Shown here piece after piece: positions 1 through 8,180 of a DNA stretch of 64,000 nt (position 1 is the stretch's first letter; each line of letters opens with the position of its first letter). Below the pieces are notes generated by a model. The model saw only the letters and a list, made by a program, of their open reading frames with translations. It searched no databases and was not told the origin of the DNA. Where the stretch lies: positions 472,059 through 536,058 of the forward strand of contig NZ_GL870929.1 of assembly GCF_000190695.1 (NCBI RefSeq), in the 5' to 3' direction. Source of the DNA: Kingella denitrificans ATCC 33394. Its GTDB lineage: Bacteria > Pseudomonadota > Gammaproteobacteria > Burkholderiales > Neisseriaceae. A program made the translations under genes and the position numbers.

Positions 1-52
1 TCTCAGGATGTTTCGGACAATACAAAAGCAGTCTGCACCTTGGTGTCGGGTG

Positions 53-67
53 TGCAGGCTGCTTTTC
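53..67. repeat. Kingella-type DNA uptake sequence (DUS), representative copy of a dispersed family
   Basis: This is the first clean copy of the 12-mer TGCAGGCTGCTT (reverse AAGCAGCCTGCA), often extended to GTGCAGGCTGCTTTT. I count on the order of 70 copies by eye, many in gaps as inverted pairs and others inside genes. In coding DNA they appear as short peptides such as KSSLH, KQPA, KAACT or VQAAF. In Neisseriaceae such repeats are bound by the minor pilin ComP and license DNA for uptake. The spelling is the Kingella-type dialect, not the Neisseria GCCGTCTGAA. No perfect copy was seen between about 48.1 and 60.7 kb. Confidence 0.9.
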
Positions 68-85
68 GCATCCGTTCTTGCTGCG

Positions 86-1540
86 CTATTCCGCCGTCCA
101 GCCGCCGCCCAGCGCCTTATACAGGCCGACCAATGCCTGCGCGCGGGCCAGCCGCGATTGGGTGAGTTGTTCTTGCGCCTGCGCATCGGCAATCTGAGCG
201 GTCAGGGCGTTGTCCAGCGTTTTGTTGCCATAACGGAAGAGTTTTTGCGCGTCTTCCGCCTGCTTGGCAGTTTGACGCTGCGCCGCCTGCAACAAGGCGT
301 TTTGCCGTGCCAAAGCCGCTTGGAATTGATAGGCGTTGTCGGTATCGGCCAAGGCTTGCAGCAGCGCGCGGTCATATTCCAGCAACGCGGTTTGCAGGCG
401 CGCATCGGCGGCGGCAATATTGGCGCGGATGCGGCCGTTGGTGAACAGCGGCACCGAAATGCCCACGCTGAACAGGTTCGACCAGCCTTTCAGCGATTCG
501 TCGCCGCTCAATTCGATGCGGCCGCCCTGTCCCAAAAAGTTGATGCTGAAACGCGGCAGCAAATCGGCTTTGGCGCTGGCCACCTGTGCCGCACGCGCCT
601 GTATTTGGGCGGCACGCGCGCGCAGGTCGGGGCGGCGCTCAATCATGCTTTGCGGCGTTTCGCCCTGCGGTGCGGCAGGCGGATGTGCCAATACGTCGGC
701 CGTGCTGTCGGCCAAACGGAATGTTTGCGGCGGCTGTCCGATTAACACGGCGATGGCGCGGATGTGCCGTTCTTCCTGAGCGCGTTCGGTGCTTTGTTTG
801 CCGCGCATGGCCGAAAGGCGGCTTTGCACTTCGCCTTTTTCATACGCCGTCACATGTCCTGCGCGGAAACGCCCGTCCACATAACGCGCCAGCCGTTCCA
901 GCGCGGCAATGGCCTGCGCGGTGGCGCGTTGCTGTGCCTGCATGGCGCGTGCTTGGAAATAATGCTCGGCAATGTCGGCGGCCAGCAGCATTTGTGCGCC
1001 GTAATATTGCTCCTGCACTCCGAGTGCGGCGGCTTTGGCGGCATCGGCATCGCTGCGTTTGCGCCCGAAGATATCCGCTTCCCACGATGCGGACAGCGCG
1101 CCGGTGAACATATTGCCGTGGCTGTTCAAATGCTCTTCGCCCAGCCTGCCGCCGCCGGGCAGACCGGACAAAGCGGCACGGGCGCGTTCGGGCAACGGAT
1201 TGTCCACGCTGCTGCGGCTGTGCGTGGCTTTACCCGACGCTCCGACCGTCGGCCCCAAATCGGCGCGGGCAAGATTGGCTTGGGCGCGCGCTTCGGCCAG
1301 GCGACTTTGGGCGATTTGGATGTCGTAGCCATTCGCCAGGCCTTGTTCAATCAGGGCGCTTAACACGGGGTCGCGCCAATTCTGCCACCAGCGGGCAAGA
1401 TTCTGTATTTCGCCGGCGGCTTGGGCTTGGCTGAAGGCGGCAGGTAGGGTGATACGGCTTTCGGTCTGCACGGTGGTGCTTTGGCAGGCGGCCAGCAGCA
1501 AAGCGGCGGTCATCACGGCGGTGTGGCGGATAGTGCGCAT
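86..1540 (-). CDS. Outer membrane efflux lipoprotein, NodT/OprM (TolC-like) family
   Basis: This 484-residue protein should form the outer membrane channel of a tripartite exporter. The N-terminus is a lipoprotein signal with lipobox LLAAC (Cys about residue 19). The rest shows the duplicated alpha-helical OEP pattern, with RADLGPTVGASG in the first half and ERRPDLRARAAQI followed by ADLLPRFSIN in the second, typical of NodT/OprM proteins. The ATG at 1540 is chosen because AAGGAAG lies just upstream; the reading frame extends further but only into a DUS. It is the last gene of a minus-strand cluster encoding an ABC-2 permease pair, a double ATPase and an HlyD-type fusion protein, so it probably serves that ABC system rather than an RND pump. 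The substrate is unknown. Confidence 0.88.
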   Translation of the reverse strand: MRTIRHTAVMTAALLLAACQSTTVQTESRITLPAAFSQAQAAGEIQNLARWWQNWRDPVLSALIEQGLANGYDIQIAQSRLAEARAQANLARADLGPTVGASGKATHSRSSVDNPLPERARAALSGLPGGGRLGEEHLNSHGNMFTGALSASWEADIFGRKRSDADAAKAAALGVQEQYYGAQMLLAADIAEHYFQARAMQAQQRATAQAIAALERLARYVDGRFRAGHVTAYEKGEVQSRLSAMRGKQSTERAQEERHIRAIAVLIGQPPQTFRLADSTADVLAHPPAAPQGETPQSMIERRPDLRARAAQIQARAAQVASAKADLLPRFSINFLGQGGRIELSGDESLKGWSNLFSVGISVPLFTNGRIRANIAAADARLQTALLEYDRALLQALADTDNAYQFQAALARQNALLQAAQRQTAKQAEDAQKLFRYGNKTLDNALTAQIADAQAQEQLTQSRLARAQALVGLYKALGGGWTAE

Positions 1541-1584
1541 GGGGCTTCCTTTTCGGTAAATAGGTATCTGATTGATTTTATTGG

Positions 1585-1624
1585 GTGCAGGCTGCTTTTT
1601 TAGCGCGTTCAAAGCAGCCTGCAC
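1585..1624. repeat. Inverted DUS pair
   Basis: Two DUS copies face each other as GTGCAGGCTGC...GCAGCCTGCAC around a short loop, between the permease and the outer membrane lipoprotein gene. They form a perfect stem, but no T tract follows in either direction, so terminator function is doubtful. Confidence 0.7.
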
Positions 1625-1679
1625 TTAACGGACGGGCAAAACGGTGTTTGTTCGGGCAGCGAACCGCGGGGCGGAAGGC

Positions 1680-1704
1680 GTGGGTATGGCGGCGCAACGC
1701 CATG
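1680..1704. repeat. Short dispersed palindromic repeat, copy A
   Basis: The core ATGGCGGCGCAACGCCAT is a near-palindrome preceded by GTGGGT. Near-identical copies lie at 19948-19972 (reverse orientation) and 42676-42700 (reverse orientation). All three are intergenic. Function unknown. Confidence 0.55.
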
Positions 1705-1746
1705 AAAACCGCCCGATTTCTGCCGCGCCAAAGTGCAGGCTGCTTT

Positions 1747-2859
1747 TTATCCCTGCTGTTCCAGCATTTTGCGGAAACGCAAGAGCGCCAAGCCCAGCAG
1801 CAGCAATCCCAACAGCAGCATGGCCAGCATTTGTGGCCAAACAATTTCCAAACCCGCGCCGCGAAACAAAATGTTCTGCGCAAACTTCATAAACTGCGTC
1901 AGCGGCCAATATTCGCTGATGTCCTGCGCCACCTGCGGCATATTGACGCGCGGCGACGAACCGCCGGCAAACAGGTTGATGACGATATACACCGGCAGCA
2001 CGAGCATGCCGAACTGCGCCATGGTCGGGGCCAGTGTGGCAATCATAATGCCCAGCGACGACACGGCGAACAAAAACACCGCCAGCCCGACGGCATACAG
2101 CAGCAGCGAACCGTTCAGCGGCACGCCGATGGACAGGTGGACGACAAACCACAGCGACAGCATGGCCGAAATCATGATGACCACGCCGTTGGCCAAAATT
2201 TTGCTCATCATCAACTCGGGCGCGGTAACGGGCATTACCAGCAAATGCTCAATCGTGCCACGTTCGCGCTCCCGAATCACCGCCGCGCCCGCCAGCAACA
2301 TCAGCAGCAGAAACGCCATCGTACCGATTTGCGACGTGGGCATGAACCACGAACTTTCGGTGTTCGGATTGAACTCGGCGTGCACCACGGGCTTGATAAC
2401 TTCGGGCAGCTCGATACCGGCAAAATCGTTGATTTCGCGGCCGGCGATTTGGTTGATGTAGGACGAGCCCAAGCCCGCCTGCGTCATGGAGGTGGCATCA
2501 ATCAGCAGTTGGATTTGCGGATGCCGCCCCGCCTGCACGTCGCGCTGGAAATTCGGCGGGATTTCGATGACGAAGGTAAATTCGCCCCTGTTCATCAGCG
2601 CATCGGTATCGTGTGGGTCGATGGCTTTTGGGGATTGGAAAAACGGTGCTTGCAGCGCGTCGCGGATGCGGAAGGACAGCACGGATTGGTCATGGTCGAT
2701 CACGGCGACGGCGGCGTGTTTCACATCGGTGGACATCCGCGACATATCGTACACCGGCATGGTGAAAATATAGGCAATCAGGATAATCAGCACGGGGTCG
2801 GAAAACACGCTGCGGAATTCTTTGCGCGTGAGATAGTAGATATTTTTGAGCATCTGCAT
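1747..2859 (-). CDS. ABC-2 type transporter permease (YbhR/YhhJ-like)
   Basis: This 370-residue inner membrane protein is the second of two paralogous ABC-2 permeases in the cluster. It has an N-terminal membrane helix (about residues 20-36), a long periplasmic domain opening with AAVAVIDHDQS, and five hydrophobic helices in the C-terminal half, as expected for ABC2_membrane_3 proteins. The start at 2859 is chosen because GGAG lies about ten bases upstream; longer starts translate a DUS. The downstream gene is the OprM-like lipoprotein and upstream is its sister permease. The two permeases with the double ATPase match the E. coli YbhFSR arrangement. The exported substrate cannot be inferred. 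Confidence 0.88.
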   Translation of the reverse strand: MQMLKNIYYLTRKEFRSVFSDPVLIILIAYIFTMPVYDMSRMSTDVKHAAVAVIDHDQSVLSFRIRDALQAPFFQSPKAIDPHDTDALMNRGEFTFVIEIPPNFQRDVQAGRHPQIQLLIDATSMTQAGLGSSYINQIAGREINDFAGIELPEVIKPVVHAEFNPNTESSWFMPTSQIGTMAFLLLMLLAGAAVIRERERGTIEHLLVMPVTAPELMMSKILANGVVIMISAMLSLWFVVHLSIGVPLNGSLLLYAVGLAVFLFAVSSLGIMIATLAPTMAQFGMLVLPVYIVINLFAGGSSPRVNMPQVAQDISEYWPLTQFMKFAQNILFRGAGLEIVWPQMLAMLLLGLLLLGLALLRFRKMLEQQG

Positions 2860-2931
2860 GATGGGAAGCTCCATTCGTTCAGGGTGCAGGCTGCTTTTCA
2901 TCGGTTCAAGCGGCAAAAAGCAGCCTGCACT

Positions 2932-4083
2932 TTATTTCTCCTGCTTTTTCAGTAGCAGGCACGCTATAAACGTCGCGCCGATGGCGAACAGCGAAATGGC
3001 GGCATATTCGGTCAGCAAATCGCGCGTGTTCAGGCCGCGGGCAAACGTGCCCAGCGTAACGTTCAAATACCAATACGCCGGAAATATCTGCCCGATGATG
3101 CGGCCGCTGCCTTCCATGGACGACAGCGGATACAGGAAGCCCGAATAGTTCATGGCGGGAATCATGGAAATGATGGAAGTGGCGAAAATGGCGGCCAGCT
3201 GCGAGCGCACGAAGCAGGAAATTACCAGCCCCAGCGATGTCGAAGCCCACACCAGCAGCATGGTGCCGAGAAACAATGCCCACAGCGAGCCTTTCAGCGG
3301 CACGTCGAACCAAAGCAGCATCATCAGCAGCATCACGGCAAAATTCACCGCGCCCACGGCGATATACGGCAGCTGTTTGCCAATCAGGTATTGCGCGGCG
3401 CTGGCGGGCGATGCGTAAAAATTGGCAATCGAGCCGATTTCTTTTTCGCGCACCACGCCCACCGCCGCCATCATGGCGGGAATCATCATCAGCGCCATCA
3501 TCAGCACGCCGGGCGAAATCGAATTGATGCTGTTGAAATCTTGGTTATACAGAAATCTTGGGACGACTTCGGCGGGCGCGCGCAAATCGGCGGGCGTGCC
3601 GGTGGCGCGGATATAGTCCAGCGAATAGGCATACACTAGGCTTTGCACATAGCCACGGATATTGGTGGCGTTGAACGGCGTGGCGCCGTCGATATAAAAG
3701 CCGATTTCGGGTTTTTCGCGGCGTTCCAATGCGCGGCCGAAGCCGGGCGGAATGTCAATCACCAGCACCGCCGTGCCGTTTTGCAGCACGGTTCGGATGT
3801 CGGCTTCGCGCTCAACGGGCGGCTGCTCGATGAAATAGCGCGAGCCGGAAAAATATTCGGTGAACGCGCGGCTCTGCACGGATTGGTCACGGTCATACAC
3901 GGCGTATTTCAGGTTCTGCACGTCAAACGAAATCCCCCAAGACACCGCCGCCATAATCACGATGGGGCCCATCACGGCGAAAAACAGGCGGATTTTGTCG
4001 CGCAGAAGTTCGGCGGTTTCGCGGCGGGCAAACGTGAGCACGGTGGCGAACCAATATTTCAACGAATCCGTATCGTGCGTCAT
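2932..4083 (-). CDS. ABC-2 type transporter permease (YbhS-like)
   Basis: This 383-residue paralogue of the following permease has the same design: a cytoplasmic start, a helix around residues 30-50 (FAVMGPIVIMAAVSWG), a periplasmic domain with AVYDRDQSVQSRAF, then several C-terminal helices. The ATG at 4083 has a strong GGAGG seven bases upstream. The two permeases would form a heterodimeric channel powered by the double ATPase encoded at 4597-6138. A DUS pair separates it from its sister gene; it probably does not split the operon, although this was not tested. Confidence 0.88.
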   Translation of the reverse strand: MTHDTDSLKYWFATVLTFARRETAELLRDKIRLFFAVMGPIVIMAAVSWGISFDVQNLKYAVYDRDQSVQSRAFTEYFSGSRYFIEQPPVEREADIRTVLQNGTAVLVIDIPPGFGRALERREKPEIGFYIDGATPFNATNIRGYVQSLVYAYSLDYIRATGTPADLRAPAEVVPRFLYNQDFNSINSISPGVLMMALMMIPAMMAAVGVVREKEIGSIANFYASPASAAQYLIGKQLPYIAVGAVNFAVMLLMMLLWFDVPLKGSLWALFLGTMLLVWASTSLGLVISCFVRSQLAAIFATSIISMIPAMNYSGFLYPLSSMEGSGRIIGQIFPAYWYLNVTLGTFARGLNTRDLLTEYAAISLFAIGATFIACLLLKKQEK

Positions 4084-4153
4084 AAGACCTCCTTTGTTGT
4101 GATGTGCAGGCTGCTTTTGATGGTGCGCCGAAAGCAGCCTGCATTTGTTTCGG

Positions 4154-4543
4154 CTACAAGAAAAAGGAAATCAGCCGCTCAATAAACGGATAAACCAGTG
4201 GAAGCACAAAAAGGCAAACCAACCCGCCATAGAGCCAGCCGCGATACCAATATTTCATTCGCCTACTCGGATTCCGTATCCATTTGGACGGGAAAAAGGC
4301 AATGGCGGTAAACGATGGGACAACAGTCAACGATAACAGCATTCCCAACAGCCCGCCGAGTACATCAATGCCCGATTTCGCTCTCATTACGATATCGACG
4401 CATCCGACCGCCAGCACCAGAGACAGCAGCGTAAACGGCGCAGTTACCACAACCCACACTATCCGCGTTATCACGCTGACCGGTTTCACATCTTCGTCCG
4501 GCCGTTCGCTGCGGTGCAGGCTGCTTTTGCGTACAGATGTCAT
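4154..4543 (-). CDS. Small membrane protein of unknown function
   Basis: This 129-residue protein has three to four hydrophobic segments (about residues 27-47, 58-82 and 100-126). I do not recognise a family. AGGAAGAG upstream of the ATG at 4543 supports translation. Residues 5-10 (RKSSLH) are encoded by a DUS embedded in the start of the gene. It lies inside the exporter cluster, between the ATPase and the first permease, in the same orientation, so it may be an accessory subunit or simply a gene caught in the operon. Confidence 0.65.
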   Translation of the reverse strand: MTSVRKSSLHRSERPDEDVKPVSVITRIVWVVVTAPFTLLSLVLAVGCVDIVMRAKSGIDVLGGLLGMLLSLTVVPSFTAIAFFPSKWIRNPSRRMKYWYRGWLYGGLVCLFVLPLVYPFIERLISFFL

Positions 4544-4596
4544 GTCGTCTCTTCCTGTTCAAAATATGCAGGCTATTGTGCCAGCCCAACTGCGCT

Positions 4597-6138
4597 TCAA
4601 ACCGCCACGCCTGCGGTTTTCGCGTCTTCTTCCAAATAATGGATAAACGCTTCTTCCATATTCGGCCGCCCGCTGCGGGCAACCAGTTCGGCGGGTGTGC
4701 CGACGGCCAGCACGCGGCCTTGGTGCATCAGGCTGATTCGGTCGCAGCGTTCCACTTCGTTCATAAAGTGGGTGGACACGAAAATGGTGATGCGGTCGCG
4801 GCGCGACAGTTGCAACAGCGTGCGCCAGAACATATCGCGCGCGGCAGGGTCCACGCCCGATGTCGGCTCGTCCAAAATCAGCACTTCGGGCGAATGCAGG
4901 CAGGCGGCGGCCAGTTGCAGGCGTTGGCGGATGCCGAGCGGCAGGGCGGCGGGCGCGGTGTCGGCCACGTCGGCCAAGTCAAACTGCTGCAAGGCGTTCT
5001 GCACGGCTTCTGCACTTTTGCCGCCCATGCGGTAGAGCTTGGTGTGCAGCATCAGATTTTGGCGCACGCTCAATTCTTCATATAGCGAAAACGCCTGCGA
5101 CATATAGCCCACGCGCATTTTCACCGCCATGCCGCCTACGTCCACGGGCTGCCCCAAGAGTTCCGCTCTGCCTTCGGTGGCATCCAAAAGGCCGGTCAGC
5201 ATTTTCATGGTGGTGGATTTGCCGCAGCCGTTGCTGCCCAAAAAGCCGAAGATTTCGCCTTTGGGAATGGTGAAGCTGACATGGTCCACGGCGGTGAAGC
5301 TACCGAAGCGTTTGGTGAGCCCGTGCGCTTCAATGGCGGGCGGCGAATCGGGGTCGGGCACGAAAGGGGTGATTTCCAAGCCGCCCGCGCCTTGGCGTTT
5401 TTCTTCGGGCAGCAGGCGGATATAGGTTTCTTCCAGCGTTTTGCCGCCGTGCTGCGCCATCACTTCGCGCGTGGGGGCGTTGGCGAGCAGCCGCCCGTCG
5501 TCCATCGCCAGCAGGTGCGGAAACTGTTCGGCTTCGTCAATATAGGCGGTGGCGACAATCACGGTCATGCCGCGGTGTTCGTGCTGCAAATCGTCCACCA
5601 GCTTCCAAAACTGGCGGCGCGACAGCGGGTCCACGCCGGTGGTGGGCTCGTCCAGAATCAGCAAATCGGGGCTGTGCACCAGCGCGCAGCACAGGCTCAA
5701 TTTCTGCTTCATGCCGCCCGAAAGTTTCCCCGCGGCACGGTTTGGGAAAGGGGCGAGCCCCGTGGCTTCCAGCAGCCGTGCAATGCGCGTTTTGCGTTCG
5801 GCGGCGGAAAGCCCGAACAGCCGCGCGTGAAAGTCGATGTTCTCCCGCACGGTCAGCGTGGGATACAGGTTTTTGCCCAAGCCCTGCGGCATATAGGCAA
5901 TGCGGTGCGACAGTTCGCGCCGAACGCGCTTTTGCGCCATGTCGCCGCCCAGCACGGACACACTGCCCGTTTGGATAATGCGCACGCCCGCCATCAGCGA
6001 GAGCAGCGTGGATTTGCCCACGCCGTCCGGACCAATCAGCCCGACCGCCGCGCCGTTTGGAATGTCCAGCGACACGTCGTCCAGCGCGCGGACTTTGCCG
6101 TAGCGGTGGGATAGGTTTCGGATGGAGACGGTGTTCAT
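4597..6138 (-). CDS. Double ABC ATPase of the exporter (YbhF-like)
   Basis: This 513-residue cytoplasmic protein is two nucleotide-binding domains in tandem. The first has Walker A GPDGVGKST (about residue 36), signature LSGGMKQ and Walker B LLILDEPTTGVDP. The second has Walker A GSNGCGKST (about residue 305), a weak signature LPLGIRQR and Walker B LILDEPTSGVDP. This fused layout is that of YbhF/RbbA-type subunits that drive ABC-2 drug exporters. Degeneration of the second signature to LPLGI suggests asymmetric ATP sites. With the two permeases, the HlyD-like protein and the outer membrane lipoprotein it forms a complete trans-envelope efflux system. Confidence 0.92.
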   Translation of the reverse strand: MNTVSIRNLSHRYGKVRALDDVSLDIPNGAAVGLIGPDGVGKSTLLSLMAGVRIIQTGSVSVLGGDMAQKRVRRELSHRIAYMPQGLGKNLYPTLTVRENIDFHARLFGLSAAERKTRIARLLEATGLAPFPNRAAGKLSGGMKQKLSLCCALVHSPDLLILDEPTTGVDPLSRRQFWKLVDDLQHEHRGMTVIVATAYIDEAEQFPHLLAMDDGRLLANAPTREVMAQHGGKTLEETYIRLLPEEKRQGAGGLEITPFVPDPDSPPAIEAHGLTKRFGSFTAVDHVSFTIPKGEIFGFLGSNGCGKSTTMKMLTGLLDATEGRAELLGQPVDVGGMAVKMRVGYMSQAFSLYEELSVRQNLMLHTKLYRMGGKSAEAVQNALQQFDLADVADTAPAALPLGIRQRLQLAAACLHSPEVLILDEPTSGVDPAARDMFWRTLLQLSRRDRITIFVSTHFMNEVERCDRISLMHQGRVLAVGTPAELVARSGRPNMEEAFIHYLEEDAKTAGVAV

Positions 6139-6232
6139 AATGTTTGGAATCGGTTGGAAGATGGGAAATTTGGAGGAAAAGCAGCCTGCACGTTATAGCG
6201 GATTAAAATCGGCACTTCAAAAGCAGCCTGCA

Positions 6233-6985
6233 CTAATTCAACCTTTGGATAGCTTTCAGCCTTTCGACATGCGCGGCTTTCTTGTCTTCCGTTGCCTGCC
6301 ATTCGGGCTGCTGCAAAACGGAATGGATGCGGGCAAGCGCCGCGTCATCGACAATATTTTTGGTAAAGCCCTGTATATATTCAATGAAATTATGCTGCAA
6401 GCACACATTGGCAGGCAATTCGGTTTTCAGTTGGCAGTTGCGGTGCGTAAACACGACAACGGAATGGAAACGGCTTTCAGGCTGCCTTAAAAGCCGCGCC
6501 AAGGCTTTGATATGCCCGTAATTTTGGCGGATGGGATTGGGAAAGGCGTATTTTTCAAAACGCGACAAGGTGTGTGTCCATTTTTCCTGTTTTGCGCCGC
6601 CGAAAATCCAGCCCTGAAAATATTTGGCCTCGATAACGAACACGCCGAAAGGAGAAACGACAATATTGTCAATCTGCGTCGTGCCGTTGGGCGCGGGGAT
6701 AATCAGATTGGAAAAATGGCGGTATTGCGCGGCGTCCAACTTGCTCAACACGGCAACTTTGACAATCTGCTCGCCCACATCGCCCTTTTTCTCTGCCATG
6801 CTTTTGCTGTTGGTGTTGATGCCGCCCGTTTCGGCTGGTGGCTCGGCGGGGCGCGGTTCGACTGGGCGCGGCTTTTTCCTGCGCGCTGTTCTCGGCGACG
6901 GCTCGTCCTTGTCCTGATTCGTCAGGATGTTGAGCACGGCAAATATTAGGGCAATGAAGACCAGGGCGTATGCGAGTTTTTCCAT
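6233..6985 (-). CDS. NERD-domain protein with N-terminal membrane anchor
   Basis: The 250-residue product starts with one membrane helix (residues 4-22), followed by a basic, proline-rich linker (about 30-55). The NERD (nuclease-related) domain follows, with KGDVGEQIV, then TQIDNIVVSPFGVFVIEAKYF, which carries the D...E.K nuclease-like core. The family resembles Holliday-junction resolvase folds; most members have no proven activity. It sits between the HlyD-like gene and the double ATPase of the exporter, same strand, which is an unusual neighbour for an efflux operon. A role in that system is inference only. Confidence 0.82.
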   Translation of the reverse strand: MEKLAYALVFIALIFAVLNILTNQDKDEPSPRTARRKKPRPVEPRPAEPPAETGGINTNSKSMAEKKGDVGEQIVKVAVLSKLDAAQYRHFSNLIIPAPNGTTQIDNIVVSPFGVFVIEAKYFQGWIFGGAKQEKWTHTLSRFEKYAFPNPIRQNYGHIKALARLLRQPESRFHSVVVFTHRNCQLKTELPANVCLQHNFIEYIQGFTKNIVDDAALARIHSVLQQPEWQATEDKKAAHVERLKAIQRLN

Positions 6986-7076
6986 TTGGAAGCAGCTTTA
7001 ATGGGATGCGCGGTATGTGCAGGCTGCCTGAAACCCCATTTGCCGAAGCCCAAAAGCAGCCTGCACCCTTTTCAAT

Positions 7077-8135
7077 TCACTGCGGCAGCTTCACCGCCAG
7101 CTCCGCCGGCCAGCCGCTTTGCGCATTGGTGCGGACGTAGCCGTTGCCGGTCATGCCGCCTTTGAGCAGGCGGTTGTATTTCAGGGCGATGTCGGCGGGG
7201 ATTTTCAGCTTCACTTTAAACATGAGCTTGGCGCGTTCGTTGGCGGTTTCCACCGCTTTGGGCGTGAACTGCGCATTGGTGGCGATGAAGCTGATTTTGG
7301 CGGGGAACACGGCATCCAGCCCGTCCAGCACAATCCGCGCTTCGTCACCCACTTTCAGCACGGCCGCCTGCGCGTTGGGCAGGAAGATGTTCATGCTGGC
7401 ATCGGACGGGTCAATCAGGCTGATGACCTTGCTGCCTGCGGCAATCACGCTGCCCGTTTCGGCAATGCGGTATTCCACGCGGCCGTCTTTCGGGCTGGTG
7501 ATTTTCATGTCGCTTTGGGCGGATTCGGCGGTTTTCACCTGCGCCTGACGTGCCGCCACGCCCGCTTGCGCTTCCGCCACACCGGCCTGTGCCTGCCGCA
7601 CCATGGCCAGCGCCTCCGATTTCGCCGCCTGCGCCGCTTTCACCGCTGCCGCCGCACCGTCCCGTTGCGAACGCCGCCGCTGGGTTTCGGCGGGCGACAC
7701 CAAATCTTCGCTTTGCAGCCTGCCTGCGTTGTCCAATTCCATCTGCGCCACTTTCTGCTGCTGTTGCTGCGCGGCAATCTGCGCATCGGCACGCGCCACG
7801 GCTTCCTGCGCCTGACGCACGGCAGCCTGCGCGCGCAATACGGTTTCACGCGCCGCCGATTCGCCCGCCATCGCCTCTTCCACCTTGCCCGAAGCAATGT
7901 CGGACGACAATTCGGCCAGCACGTCGCCCGCCTTCACTTCGCTGCCCTCGTCCACCAGCACGTTCTGCACGCGGCCGGCATACAGGCTGGCCACATCGTA
8001 GCGCTCTAACTCCAAGCGCCCGTTGGATACGGCGATATTGTCAGGCAGCGTGTTACCGTTCTGGTGGCGGAAATAGGTGGCGGCACCGGCGGCCAATGCG
8101 GCAATCACGGCGGCGGGAAGCAGGAGTTTTTTCAT
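7077..8135 (-). CDS. HlyD/YbhG-type periplasmic membrane fusion protein
   Basis: This 352-residue adaptor links an inner membrane ABC exporter to an outer membrane channel. A signal anchor (residues 4-20) is followed by a split lipoyl domain (YAGRVQNVLVDEGSEVKAGDVLAEL, then ITSPKDGRVEYRIAETGSVI). Between them is a long Ala/Gln/Arg-rich coiled-coil hairpin (about residues 75-200), and a beta-barrel and C-terminal domain follow. The start at 8135 is supported by GGAAGGA. It is the first gene of the cluster, like ybhG in E. coli ybhGFSR, so the promoter is probably just upstream, between it and msrAB. Confidence 0.9.
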   Translation of the reverse strand: MKKLLLPAAVIAALAAGAATYFRHQNGNTLPDNIAVSNGRLELERYDVASLYAGRVQNVLVDEGSEVKAGDVLAELSSDIASGKVEEAMAGESAARETVLRAQAAVRQAQEAVARADAQIAAQQQQQKVAQMELDNAGRLQSEDLVSPAETQRRRSQRDGAAAAVKAAQAAKSEALAMVRQAQAGVAEAQAGVAARQAQVKTAESAQSDMKITSPKDGRVEYRIAETGSVIAAGSKVISLIDPSDASMNIFLPNAQAAVLKVGDEARIVLDGLDAVFPAKISFIATNAQFTPKAVETANERAKLMFKVKLKIPADIALKYNRLLKGGMTGNGYVRTNAQSGWPAELAVKLPQ

Positions 8136-8180
8136 GATTCGTCCTTCCATATCCATCACTATTGGGGTGCAGGCTGCTTT

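Noticed and set aside
1585..2955. 456-aa open frame on the plus strand
   Set aside because: It is antisense to the permease gene, is very rich in Gln, His and Arg, and begins in a DUS pair. The minus-strand frame has clear ABC-2 permease features.
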